Shown: positions 1-6,726 of the stretch, in pieces
Numbering within the stretch: position 1 is the stretch's first letter
How the letters are laid out: every line of letters starts with the position of its first letter
Assembly (NCBI GenBank): GCA_036491755.1
Contig: DASXBJ010000064.1
Coordinates: 1-19,339, forward strand
Source of the DNA: DASXBJ01 sp036491755
GTDB taxonomy: Bacteria > Chloroflexota > Dormibacteria > Dormibacterales > Dormibacteraceae
DNA length: 19,339 nucleotides
Direction of reading: 5' to 3'
Translations under genes and position numbers: made by a program
The notes under the pieces: generated by a model
Databases searched by the model: none
Told to the model about the DNA's origin: nothing
The model's input: the letters and a program-made list of their open reading frames with translations, nothing else

Positions 1-349
1 GACAACTAGTTCAATGATTGTCATCATCGCGCTTGCGTTGTTCATCGCCTCGGTCGGCAATCCGATCTACGCCGTTGCGAATCAGACTGCGATTCTGGAG
101 GCGGCTGATCCTTCGAACCGAGGCAGTGTCATGGCTACTCGTTTCGGTCTGGTTCAGACGGCCAGCATTGTCGGGACGGCCGTCGGGGGCTTCATCACAA
201 AACAGTTCAGCCCCGAGGCTGCCTATGGCTTCCTGGGCATCGGTCTGGTGCTCCTGGCCATGTACGCGATCGCGGCCGGCAGGAGTACAACCAACCCCTT
301 GCACGGTGCCGCTTACGAGGAAGCCACGCTCCGCCAGGCAAAGACTTAA
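1..349 (+). CDS. MFS transporter, C-terminal fragment
   Basis: The frame is open to the left edge, so only about the last 115 residues of a larger protein are present. The visible part has three hydrophobic stretches (roughly the first 20 residues after the edge, then a segment around SIVGTAVGGF, then GFLGIGLVLLAMYAIAAG). They are separated by short loops and followed by a hydrophilic tail. The segment DPSNRGSVMATRFGLVQTAS resembles the conserved loop and helix near TM10-11 of major facilitator superfamily exporters. The likely role is membrane efflux or uptake driven by an ion gradient; the substrate cannot be inferred. The in-frame ATG at position 14 is internal to the family fold and is probably not the start. 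The AI-2E permease follows about 40 bases downstream on the same strand. Confidence 0.7.
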   Translation, partial: TTSSMIVIIALALFIASVGNPIYAVANQTAILEAADPSNRGSVMATRFGLVQTASIVGTAVGGFITKQFSPEAAYGFLGIGLVLLAMYAIAAGRSTTNPLHGAAYEEATLRQAKT

Positions 350-388
350 CCGGCTCTGCCGACCTTCCTGCTCGTCATACTGCGGTGA

Positions 389-1534
389 TTGCGTAACGTG
401 CGTCCGGATCCGCACTCGGGCACGCCCCGCGAAAAGGAGCCGGAGATCACAGCCCCGATCGCCGGGCTGGCGATCTCGGCTTGGTCGCTAGACCCCAAAC
501 GACGACGACGCTATCTCCAGATCGCATTCGGGATCGGCGCCTTGCTGACGGCAGTCATCGTGCTCTACCTCGTGCGGGACTTCGTGGGCGCCTTCGTGCT
601 GGGCGGCGCCATCGCTTTTCTGATCCAACCTGCTGTCACGCGCCTCACGGCGGCCGGAATCCCACGCGTGCTCGCCATCGCCATCATCTTCGTGGTCATC
701 ATCGTGGCGCTCGCCGGCCTTGTGCTCCTCATCGTCCCGTTGGGGATCAGCGAGGTGGGCCAGCTCCAGGTCCAGGCGCCGGGTCTGGCCTCGGCCGCCC
801 AGGACCGCATCAACAGCCTTCAGGGTTCGCCGATCCAAATCTTCGGCATCGCGATCGACCTGAAAAGCACCACGGAGGTGATCAACTCGCACCTCAAGGA
901 CTACCTGCTCGGCCAGTTTGGCAACGCCCTCACCATCGGGATCACAGCCCTTACCACGCTCTTGCAGCTGGTCCTGATGTTCATCGTGGCGTTCCTTCTG
1001 TCGCTCGACGCTCAAGACGCGCGACGAGACCTCAGGCGCATCGTGCCCAATGACTACCGCACCGACTTCGACCAGATCTGGCGAAAGGTCAGAAAGATGC
1101 TTTATGCCTACGTACGGGGCCAGCTGATCATCGCGGCCCTCATTGGATTTCTGTGCGGGGTGGCGTCCGCTGCGCTTGGTCTTGCAGACCCCATCGCTCT
1201 GGGACTCATCGCCGGCATCACTGCGTTGATCCCTTACCTTGGTCCATTCGTGGGAGCGGTGCCAGCAATCCTCGTCGGCCTTGCTGCGGGTCCGCTCAAA
1301 GCCTTGCTCATCGCCGTCCTGTACTTTCTGATCTCCAACATCATCCTCAACTTCGTTTACCCGAAGGTGATGGGAGACGCGGTCCGCCTGCCGCCGATCC
1401 TTGTCATCGTCGCGTTCATCGCAGGTTTCAGCTGGGCGGGAATCCTCGGCATGTTCGTCGCCGTTCCGATCGCGGCCACCCTGCGGATCCTTTTCGACCA
1501 CATCTATCCGCGGTTGTACGAGAGGCCGGTTTGA
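389..1534 (+). CDS. AI-2E family transporter (PerM/TqsA-like permease)
   Basis: The protein is 381 residues, close to the usual 340-400 for the family. A basic N-terminal tail (DPKRRRR near residue 35) precedes two hydrophobic helices. A soluble region around residues 130-215 contains the DLKSTTEVINSHLKDYLLG segment, and more membrane helices follow. The C-terminal block with GDAVRLPPILVIV and the glycine- and proline-bearing helix before ATLRILFDHIYPRL is the hallmark of the family. Members are integral membrane proteins implicated in export of AI-2 or in Na+/H+ antiport; the substrate here is unknown. The start is uncertain: TTG at 389 and GTG at 398 are both in frame, with no good ribosome site before either. 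The TGA stop overlaps the TTG start of the phosphoesterase (TTGA), indicating translational coupling. Confidence 0.85.
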   Translation: MRNVRPDPHSGTPREKEPEITAPIAGLAISAWSLDPKRRRRYLQIAFGIGALLTAVIVLYLVRDFVGAFVLGGAIAFLIQPAVTRLTAAGIPRVLAIAIIFVVIIVALAGLVLLIVPLGISEVGQLQVQAPGLASAAQDRINSLQGSPIQIFGIAIDLKSTTEVINSHLKDYLLGQFGNALTIGITALTTLLQLVLMFIVAFLLSLDAQDARRDLRRIVPNDYRTDFDQIWRKVRKMLYAYVRGQLIIAALIGFLCGVASAALGLADPIALGLIAGITALIPYLGPFVGAVPAILVGLAAGPLKALLIAVLYFLISNIILNFVYPKVMGDAVRLPPILVIVAFIAGFSWAGILGMFVAVPIAATLRILFDHIYPRLYERPV

Positions 1535-2244
1535 AGGTCGCGCTTCTGTCCGATATCCATGCCAACTGGCAGGCGCTGGAGGCGGTACTCCGCGACTGCC
1601 CCGCCGTGGATCAAACGCTGTGCCTGGGCGATGTCGTCGGGTACGGCGGTGATCCGAAACGGTGTGTCGATGAGGTCACAAACAGAGGTTGGCCAACCCT
1701 GGTCGGCAACCATGACCGAGCATGCACTGACCCTGAGATCCTGGAGTGGTTCAATGAGGATGCGGCCTCCGTCGTCCGCTGGACCATCGAGGTGGTCGGC
1801 GATGAACGCTTGGACTGGTTGCGGCGCCTTCCTGACAGCCAGATCGAACACGAAGTCCTTTTGGTGCACGCAAGCCCGCGCGATCACATCTACGAATATG
1901 TGCTCGATACAGCGGTGGCTCACGCCAACCTAGAGCTCCTCCACGGCGGCTTGTGCTTCCACGGCCACACACACGTGCCCGGGATCTTCGGCCTCTCGAA
2001 CGGAACCGTGACGCACGACTATCGCGTGGACACGTTTCGGCTCGAGGGGCCGGCGCTGATCAACCCTGGCAGCGTGGGTCAGCCTCGAGACGGCCTGCCC
2101 ACCGCGAGCTACGGCATCTGGGACGTCGACCAGGGCACCTTCGAGTTCCGGCGCGTCCGCTACGACATCAAGGGCGCGCAGCGCGCAATCAGGAAGGCCA
2201 GGCTGCCTGAACGGTTCGCCCTTCGACTCGACACCGGACGATGA
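1531..2244 (+). CDS. Calcineurin-like metallophosphoesterase (YfcE/MJ0936-type)
   Basis: The protein is 237 residues and carries the complete metallophosphoesterase motif set: SDIHAN (D8, H10), GDVVGYGGDP (D34), VGNHD (N60, H61), VHASP (H113) and GHTHVP (H146, H148). These ligate a two-metal centre that hydrolyses phosphomono- or diesters. The family is cytoplasmic and its substrates vary (cyclic nucleotides, model phosphodiesters); the substrate here is unknown. I chose the TTG at 1531 because it places the first beta strand (KVALLSDIH) at the extreme N terminus as in relatives. It also overlaps the upstream stop and has a GAGAGG stretch 5-10 bases before it. Longer versions of this frame run antisense or out of frame through the permease gene. 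The stop overlaps the glycosyltransferase start as ATGA. Confidence 0.88.
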   Translation: MKVALLSDIHANWQALEAVLRDCPAVDQTLCLGDVVGYGGDPKRCVDEVTNRGWPTLVGNHDRACTDPEILEWFNEDAASVVRWTIEVVGDERLDWLRRLPDSQIEHEVLLVHASPRDHIYEYVLDTAVAHANLELLHGGLCFHGHTHVPGIFGLSNGTVTHDYRVDTFRLEGPALINPGSVGQPRDGLPTASYGIWDVDQGTFEFRRVRYDIKGAQRAIRKARLPERFALRLDTGR

Positions 2245-4265
2245 ACCCAGATCGTGCGGCAAGGTGGTTGCGCATCGGCTACGCGGCCGCGACGGGCGCC
2301 GCGCTTGGCTCCTTTGGTTTTTGGACCGTGTACTGGTTCACCTTCATACGCGGTGACCTGAAAGGCCCCGACTTCTTCTCGTTCTATTCGGCGGCGAAAT
2401 TGTTCGTGCTCAACGGTGGATCTGCCGTGTACGACCTCGCATTGCAGAAGCAGTTCGAGCTCCAGGTCACCGGTCAGCAAGCCGGCCGGTTCATCGTCCT
2501 GCCCTACTTTCACCCGCCCTATTACACCTTGCTGATCGCACCGCTCGCCTACCTCGACTATCGCGGCGCCTACTACGCGATGGCGGCTTTCAACGTCCTT
2601 TTGGCCGGAGTCCTGATTGCCACCCTGGTGCGCAGCAGCATTCGCATCCACGGACGGGCCGTGATCGTCGCAGCCGCGATGATCGCGGGCTTCTTCCCGC
2701 TCTTCGTCACGGTCTTGCAGGGCCAGTCCGACCTGGTGGTTCTGGTTCCTCTCGCAGCGGCTTACGCCGCGTGGGCGCGCGGACGGCAGGGTTGGGCAGG
2801 CGCTTTCAGCGCGCTTGCGCTGGCCAAGCCGCAGCTCTTGCTGCTGGTGCCGGTCCTGTTCATCGCAAGGCGCGCCTGGCGCGCCCTGGCCGCATTCGGA
2901 GGCGTGGTCGCGGTCTTGGGACTGCTTTCCGTGTTGACGTTCGGCATCAGTCCCGTCGTGAACTATCTGGGCGCGGTCGGCGCCTGGGCGATTGGCGGCC
3001 GGTTGCCGAGCAGCGGCCAGCTTGTGTACACAGACACGGCGGTCTATTCGCTGCGCAACATCCTCGAGGCGTTCAGCGGTGGTGGTCAGGCGATCGCACT
3101 CACCATCCTCCTGCTGCTGCTCGCCCTCGTGGCACTGTCGCTCAGCTGGCGGCCCAACAAGGCGCGGCTCGACTTCGCGCTCGCCATCGCCGCATCGCTC
3201 GTCCTGAGTCCGCACCAGAACATCCACGACCTCGCACTGCTGGTGATTCCGGGTTTTGCGCTGGCCGACCTGGCTCTGGCGCACGAGCTGCGCTGGTCAT
3301 TGGCGGCGCCGCTGGTTCTCTTTTTCGCTTACGCCGCGATCGACATGACACTCGCGATCAACTTCTGGTCGGCCGCGGTCGGCGCGCTGGCGGTGGCGGC
3401 ATACCTGACGATCGAGAGGATGGCCGTGCGACCGGAACCGATCCCGCTCGGCGAGCTGGCGTGGAGCGGCCCTCGGCCTCGTCGAGTGATCGTCCTGCCC
3501 GCATACAAGGCGGCCAAAACCCTCGTCGAAGTCGTGGGCGACATTCCGCAGGGGCATGCCGACCGCATCCTGCTCGTCGATGACGCCAGCGCAGACGCGA
3601 CGGTGAGCGTGGCGACCGCGCTCCATCTCGATGTCATCCGCCATCAGCGCAACCTCGGATACGGAGGCAACCAGAAAACCTGCTACCGCACAGCATTGGA
3701 GATGGGCGCCGACGTCGTCGTCATGCTGCATCCCGATGGCCAGTACGACCCCGCGATCATCCCCAACCTCTGCCGCGTGATCGAGGATGGTCAGGCCGAT
3801 ATCGTGCTTGGTTCCCGCTGGCTCGGGCTTGATCCCGCCAAGGCCGGAATGCCGTGGTGGAAGAGGCTGGGCAACCGGTTTCTGACCGCCGCGGAAAATC
3901 GAGTGCTTGGGCTACAGCTCTCCGAGTACCACACCGGCTACCGCGCTTATTCGCGCCGCTTTCTCGAAGCCATTCCATTCCTGGAGAACAGCAATGACTT
4001 CGTGTTCGACACGCAGGTGTTGATCCAGGCGGCGACGTTCGGCTTCAAGATCGGGGAGGTGCCGGCGATCGGCAAGTACCACGAGGACGCCAGCTCGATC
4101 AGCTTTAGCACGTCCACCGTCTATGGGTTGGAGACCCTCGGAGCGTTGATGCGCTATGTGATGCACCGGGCGGGCTTCACGTGTGCGTGGCTGACGCCGT
4201 CTTCACACCCCGACAAACAAGCGCTTCCGGTAGGCCAGGTAGCCCACCACAGCAACGTTCAATAG
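2241..4265 (+). CDS. GT87-GT2 fusion glycosyltransferase (polyprenyl-phosphate sugar pathway)
   Basis: This is a 674-residue fusion of two enzymes normally encoded separately. Residues 1 to about 395 form a multi-pass membrane domain of the GT87/DUF2029 type. After the first helix it has the segment GDLKGPDFFSFYSAAKLF with a candidate catalytic Asp44, then repeated hydrophobic helices. Residues 414 to about 645 form a cytosolic GT2 domain of the dolichol-phosphate-mannose-synthase type: VIVLPAYKAA, LLVDDASADAT (D447-D448), RNLGYGGNQ, HPDGQYDP (D499, D503), LGSRW and TGYRAYSR. By family knowledge, GT2 enzymes of this type charge a polyprenyl phosphate with a sugar, while GT87 enzymes consume such lipid-linked sugars. 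The fusion could therefore couple donor synthesis to use (inference). The last 63 coding bases overlap the convergent DUF2127 gene, so the terminal 20 or so residues may be a non-conserved extension. Confidence 0.82.
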   Translation: MNPDRAARWLRIGYAAATGAALGSFGFWTVYWFTFIRGDLKGPDFFSFYSAAKLFVLNGGSAVYDLALQKQFELQVTGQQAGRFIVLPYFHPPYYTLLIAPLAYLDYRGAYYAMAAFNVLLAGVLIATLVRSSIRIHGRAVIVAAAMIAGFFPLFVTVLQGQSDLVVLVPLAAAYAAWARGRQGWAGAFSALALAKPQLLLLVPVLFIARRAWRALAAFGGVVAVLGLLSVLTFGISPVVNYLGAVGAWAIGGRLPSSGQLVYTDTAVYSLRNILEAFSGGGQAIALTILLLLLALVALSLSWRPNKARLDFALAIAASLVLSPHQNIHDLALLVIPGFALADLALAHELRWSLAAPLVLFFAYAAIDMTLAINFWSAAVGALAVAAYLTIERMAVRPEPIPLGELAWSGPRPRRVIVLPAYKAAKTLVEVVGDIPQGHADRILLVDDASADATVSVATALHLDVIRHQRNLGYGGNQKTCYRTALEMGADVVVMLHPDGQYDPAIIPNLCRVIEDGQADIVLGSRWLGLDPAKAGMPWWKRLGNRFLTAAENRVLGLQLSEYHTGYRAYSRRFLEAIPFLENSNDFVFDTQVLIQAATFGFKIGEVPAIGKYHEDASSISFSTSTVYGLETLGALMRYVMHRAGFTCAWLTPSSHPDKQALPVGQVAHHSNVQ

Positions 4266-4739
4266 CAGCGCTCCAGCTTTGAAGATCGTCAAACGGTGCA
4301 CGACTTCGTATAGCTCGTACGGAATCAGGACTCCGGTCGCGATGACTGTCAGATACTCCGCCCAGCGGCGGCGCATGGCAAGACCCACTCCTTCCGTGCC
4401 CTCGAGCAGCGCGTAACCCATGGCGCCGATCGCCAGCACCGTCACGTGGTTGTAGCTGCCGACCAGGACGAGCGCCTTGAGCAGCAGCTGGACGATGATG
4501 CTGTGGCCGACGTTTAGATTCAGCTGGTCCTGCGCATAGTCGGCTACGACTGCGAGCCAACCCTTCCGACCAGCCACCAGCAGCCCAATCGCAAGTGCGA
4601 TGAGGACGGTCGCCTTGGTGATGCGCTCGACGATGATGACTTTGATGAATGCGTCGTGCTCACCGCCGGCCCGCCCCAGTTCGGCCCACAGGCGTGCGAG
4701 ATAGGAGTCCTTTGGCCGCGGAGCCTCACGATTCGCCAT
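4203..4739 (-). CDS. DUF2127 family integral membrane protein
   Basis: The protein is 178 residues from the preferred ATG. It has a hydrophilic N terminus, then VERITKATVLIALAIGLL, a D-containing loop, and further helices near residues 83-95, 99-115, 127-141 and 155-170. The core motif EGTEGVGL followed by RRRWAEYLTVIATG, then IPYELYEV, is characteristic of DUF2127. No biochemical function is established for the family. ATG 4739 is preferred over the in-frame ATG at 4769 because a TAAGGT -10-like box ends 7 bases before it, fitting a leaderless transcript, and because the extra ten residues look non-conserved. The 3' end overlaps the convergent glycosyltransferase gene by 63 bases. Confidence 0.8.
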   Translation of the reverse strand: MANREAPRPKDSYLARLWAELGRAGGEHDAFIKVIIVERITKATVLIALAIGLLVAGRKGWLAVVADYAQDQLNLNVGHSIIVQLLLKALVLVGSYNHVTVLAIGAMGYALLEGTEGVGLAMRRRWAEYLTVIATGVLIPYELYEVVHRLTIFKAGALLLNVAVVGYLAYRKRLFVGV

Positions 4740-4746
4740 CCCGCTG

Positions 4747-4752
4747 ACCTTA
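4747..4752 (-). promoter_or_regulatory. -10 box for leaderless DUF2127 mRNA
   Basis: TAAGGT on the minus strand ends 7 bases before ATG 4739. No Shine-Dalgarno-like sequence lies at useful spacing and no clear -35 box is seen. The match is to the TANNNT pattern shared by several first genes in this window. Confidence 0.5.
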
Positions 4753-4806
4753 ACAACCTCGGTTGGCATGGCCGGTCGAGGTCGTTAAGTTGCACGATAG
4801 GCTGGC

Positions 4807-4872
4807 GGGCTGGGGGAGGGAGCCGAGCCGGGAGAGGGAGGGCCCGCAAGGGACAGGCGGGCGGGTGGGTGG
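4807..4872 (+). repeat. G-rich tract with tandem G-quadruplex motifs
   Basis: Ten or so runs of three or more G occur within 66 bases on the plus strand. Two sets satisfy the classical four-run rule with loops of at most 7: runs at 4830, 4836, 4840 and 4850 (loops 3, 1, 7), and runs at 4850, 4859, 4863 and 4867 (loops 6, 1, 1). The tract lies between the stop of the universal stress protein gene and the promoter of the DUF2127 gene, on the strand that templates both. Confidence 0.6.
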
Positions 4873-4880
4873 CGGTTCAG

Positions 4881-5345
4881 CTAGTCGGCGTGCTCTCGGT
4901 GTTCGCGGAACAGCATGACCCGGCAGGTGGCGTTCTTCAGGACATACGGCACGGTCTTGCCGAGGTTGAACTCCCCGAAACGCCGCTTGTACGGCAGTCC
5001 CATGACGATGAGGTCCGCACCCCACTCGACCGCCTCGTCGACGAGCGCCGGCCCAGTGTCGCGGGCCTGGACTAGCTCCGTCTCGACAGGCAGCTGGGAT
5101 GCGGCGGCCAGCTTCTCGACCTCGTCCAGGATCTGCTCTCCGCGCTCGACCACCTCATCCAGGACCGCCCCCAACGGCAGCGACCGGTTCACCTCGATGA
5201 TGTGGACGCCATAGATCCGGCCGCTCTGGGGATCGGTCATCCGGCAGGCCAGCCTGACCGTCTCGGCGTCGATCGCCTGGCCGCCCACCGCCACCAGCAC
5301 TTTCCTGGACGTCGTCGGGTGCGTGTGCGGGCCGTGGTCGCCCAT
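4881..5345 (-). CDS. Universal stress protein (UspA domain)
   Basis: The protein is 154 residues and a single Usp domain. It starts with VLVAVGGQAIDAETVRLA, has the GVHIIEVNRSLPLG strand-loop, and ends with GADLIVMGLP and a C-terminal ATCRVMLFREH strand. The usual ATP-binding signature (G-x2-G-x9-G-S/T) is degraded. Here it reads GLPYKRRFGEFNLGKT, with tyrosine at the second glycine and lysine after the last, so this member may not bind ATP in the classical way. Usp proteins act in the cytoplasm in stress endurance. The ATG at 5345 overlaps the stop of the upstream small membrane protein (TGATG), with a GAGG about 12 bases before. Longer versions of this frame are non-homologous overlap. Confidence 0.85.
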   Translation of the reverse strand: MGDHGPHTHPTTSRKVLVAVGGQAIDAETVRLACRMTDPQSGRIYGVHIIEVNRSLPLGAVLDEVVERGEQILDEVEKLAAASQLPVETELVQARDTGPALVDEAVEWGADLIVMGLPYKRRFGEFNLGKTVPYVLKNATCRVMLFREHREHAD

Positions 5346-5533
5346 CAGCTCTGCGGGCCTCGTCGCATGCGCCGGATCAGCACGTAGGCCCCAAACCCGA
5401 TGCAAACGAGTCCGGTCGCGCCGGCGATCTCCTGCGAACCAGCGTCGAGCGCGCGGTGCCCCGCCAGGTACGCGAAAACCCACAGCCCGATCCCAAGCGC
5501 CACGAGACCCATGAACGTAAAGGGGAAGCGCAC
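5345..5533 (-). CDS. Small two-helix membrane protein upstream of usp
   Basis: The predicted protein is 62 residues. It has two hydrophobic stretches (about residues 5-24 and 37-54) joined by the polar linker AGHRALDAGSQEI, and a basic tail VLIRRMRRGPQS, giving a hairpin membrane topology. I do not recognise a family. GTG 5533 is chosen because TAGGAT ends 8 bases before it, which can be read as a -10 box for a leaderless mRNA or as an AGGA ribosome site, and because the hydrophobic part begins immediately after. An open frame continues upstream but runs into the divergent TrkA gene. Its TGA shares a base with the usp ATG, so the two are translationally coupled. Confidence 0.6.
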   Translation of the reverse strand: MRFPFTFMGLVALGIGLWVFAYLAGHRALDAGSQEIAGATGLVCIGFGAYVLIRRMRRGPQS

Positions 5534-5541
5534 GCGAGCAA

Positions 5542-5547
5542 ATCCTA
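5542..5547 (-). promoter_or_regulatory. -10 box before the small membrane protein/usp unit
   Basis: TAGGAT on the minus strand ends 8 bases before GTG 5533. It sits in the 63-base divergent gap opposite the trkA promoter. The AGGA within it could alternatively act as a ribosome site. Confidence 0.4.
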
Positions 5548-5581
5548 CAAGCCCGCGTGAAAGCCCAACAACCAGCCTCCC

Positions 5582-5587
5582 TATAAT
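5582..5587 (+). promoter_or_regulatory. TATAAT -10 box for the trkA pair
   Basis: A perfect TATAAT ends 9 bases before the TTG start at 5597. A transcript starting 6-9 bases downstream would begin almost at the start codon (leaderless). No good -35 hexamer is visible and no Shine-Dalgarno precedes the TTG. Confidence 0.6.
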
Positions 5588-5596
5588 CAACCCGCT

Positions 5597-6019
5597 TTGA
5601 GGCTCGTCATCGTGGGATGTGGACGCGTCGGATCGCAGATAGCGTCCGACATGGACCGAGCCGGGCACGAGGTCGTGATCGTCGATCGGGATCCGAACCA
5701 GTTCTCACGCGCCGCTTCGCGCGGCGTCCTGACCCGCGACTTCAAGGGCGACCAGGTCGTGGGCAATGGCACTGACGCCGATGTGCTGCGCCGAGCCGGA
5801 CTCGAGCACGCAGACGGCTTCGTGGCGGTGACTGAGGGCGACAACCGCAACATCATGGCCGCGCAGATCGCCAAGCATGTTTTCAAAGTGCCTCACGTCG
5901 TCGCGCGCATCTACGATCCCGAGCGGGCGGACGCGTATGAGAAGCTCGGCCTGCACACAATCTGTCCGACAATCGACGGCGCCAAGCACATTCAGAAGAT
6001 GCTGCTGGAGGGGCGCTGA
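5597..6019 (+). CDS. TrkA-N (RCK_N) domain protein, first of a pair
   Basis: The protein is 140 residues and a single Rossmann-type RCK N-terminal domain. It has the nucleotide-binding loop GCGRVG (G7, G9, G12), strand HEVVIVDRDP, GNGTDADVLRRAG and the FVAVTEGDNRN strand typical of TrkA. No RCK_C domain follows, so it is half the length of bacterial TrkA. These subunits assemble on the cytoplasmic face of potassium transporters or related channels and gate them in response to NAD(H) or nucleotides. The membrane partner is not in the window. The TTG start directly precedes the first beta strand RLVIVGCG and follows a TATAAT box. The second copy begins 3 bases after the stop. The pair resembles the actinobacterial CeoB/CeoC arrangement. 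Confidence 0.85.
   Translation: MRLVIVGCGRVGSQIASDMDRAGHEVVIVDRDPNQFSRAASRGVLTRDFKGDQVVGNGTDADVLRRAGLEHADGFVAVTEGDNRNIMAAQIAKHVFKVPHVVARIYDPERADAYEKLGLHTICPTIDGAKHIQKMLLEGR
6007..6013 (+). promoter_or_regulatory. Ribosome binding site of the second TrkA-N gene
   Basis: GGAGGGG lies at the end of the first trkA gene, 9 bases before ATG 6023. It contrasts with the absence of such a site before the first gene. Confidence 0.6.
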
Positions 6020-6022
6020 CCG

Positions 6023-6424
6023 ATGTACGTGATCGTCGTCGGCGGCGGCACTGTCGGCTATTACATGTCTCGTGACCTCGTGGAACGTGGTCACGAGGTG
6101 ACGCTCATCGAGAGAGATGCAAGGCGCGCCGAATGGCTGGAGACCCAGCTCGGAAGCATCGTGATGCGAGGCGATGGCTGCGAGGTGAAGTTCCTGTCGC
6201 AGACCGGTATCGAGCGCGCGGATGCCATCGTCGCGGTAACGGCCGATGACGAAGACAATCTCATCGCCCTCCAGATGGCCAAGCGCCACTTCCGCGTCAA
6301 GAAGACGATTGCGCGCGTGAACAACCCATCGAACGTTGAGATCTTCAAGATGCTCGGCGTCGATGAGGCGGTCTCGGCGACCGATGTACTGCTTGCAGCA
6401 CTGGAGCCACCGATAACGACCTGA
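6023..6424 (+). CDS. TrkA-N (RCK_N) domain protein, second of a pair
   Basis: The protein is 133 residues and again a lone RCK_N domain: YVIVVGGGTVG (G7-G12 loop), VERGHEVTLIERD, MRGDGCEVKFLSQTG, ADAIVAVTADDEDN and a terminal VDEAVSATDVLLAALE. It is clearly paralogous to the preceding gene and co-transcribed with it, with its own Shine-Dalgarno site. The two probably form a heteromeric regulatory ring on a potassium transporter encoded elsewhere (inference). A stable hairpin follows the stop. Confidence 0.85.
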   Translation: MYVIVVGGGTVGYYMSRDLVERGHEVTLIERDARRAEWLETQLGSIVMRGDGCEVKFLSQTGIERADAIVAVTADDEDNLIALQMAKRHFRVKKTIARVNNPSNVEIFKMLGVDEAVSATDVLLAALEPPITT

Positions 6425-6431
6425 GAAAAGA

Positions 6432-6460
6432 TGAGGACCGCTCCATCGGAACGGTCCTCA
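6432..6460. terminator. Convergent hairpin between trkA pair and DUF5679 gene
   Basis: A 9-base-pair perfect stem (TGAGGACCG with CGGTCCTCA) encloses an 11-base loop. On the minus strand it is followed by the T-rich stretch TCTTTTCT, a good intrinsic-terminator tail for the DUF5679 gene. On the plus strand there is no U-tract, so termination of the trkA unit there is less certain. Confidence 0.65.
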
Positions 6461-6483
6461 GTCGAAAACTCTCGAAAGCTCTG

Positions 6484-6630
6484 TTACGCCGTAGCCTTGC
6501 CGATCTTGTAGATCTTGGTGCCGCAGTTTGGGCATGTCCCAACTGTTGCCGGCTTCCCATTCTTCATCGTGATCGGCTGAGGGTCTTTCATTTCGACCTT
6601 TCTCTTGTCCTTCAAGCAGTAGCCTTCCAA
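6484..6630 (-). CDS. DUF5679-like mini zinc-ribbon protein
   Basis: The translation is about 48 residues. It contains GYCLKDKRKVEMKDPQ, ITMKNGKPATVGTCPNC and GTKIYKIGKATA, matching the DUF5679 pattern (Y-C-x-x-C, K-R-E-M-K-D, T-M-K-N-G-R-P-A-T-x-G-T-C-P-x-C-G-T-K). The second cysteine of the first knuckle is aspartate here (C-L-K-D), leaving three Cys plus a possible Asp ligand. No ATG or GTG lies between the in-frame upstream stop and the domain. TTG 6630 is preferred because AAGGA sits 10 bases upstream. A promoter-like TAGAAT lies about 50 bases upstream and a terminator hairpin follows. The function of the family is unknown. Confidence 0.7.
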   Translation of the reverse strand: MEGYCLKDKRKVEMKDPQPITMKNGKPATVGTCPNCGTKIYKIGKATA

Positions 6631-6675
6631 GTAGTCACCGTCCTTATACGAGATTCTGTTCGGGGTCGGACTTGC

Positions 6676-6689
6676 CCCATTCTAGGGGC
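6676..6689 (-). promoter_or_regulatory. TAGAAT -10 box inside a CCCC/GGGG palindrome
   Basis: Minus-strand TAGAAT (6684-6679) is flanked by CCCC and GGGG arms, so the -10 box of the DUF5679 gene is the centre of an inverted repeat. TTGTAT 18 bases upstream is a 4/6 match to a -35 box. The symmetry could be an operator. Confidence 0.4.
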
Positions 6690-6726
6690 GTGTCTTTGCT
6701 CAATACAACCCCAGTTCAAATCGAAT

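Noticed and set aside
488..1501. 337-residue minus-strand open frame opposite the AI-2E permease
   Set aside because: The translation is an extreme D/E/R/H mixture typical of the complement of hydrophobic codons. The permease on the plus strand is clear.
4807..4872. Tandem repeat or CRISPR-like array
   Set aside because: G-runs recur but there is no fixed repeat unit or spacer.
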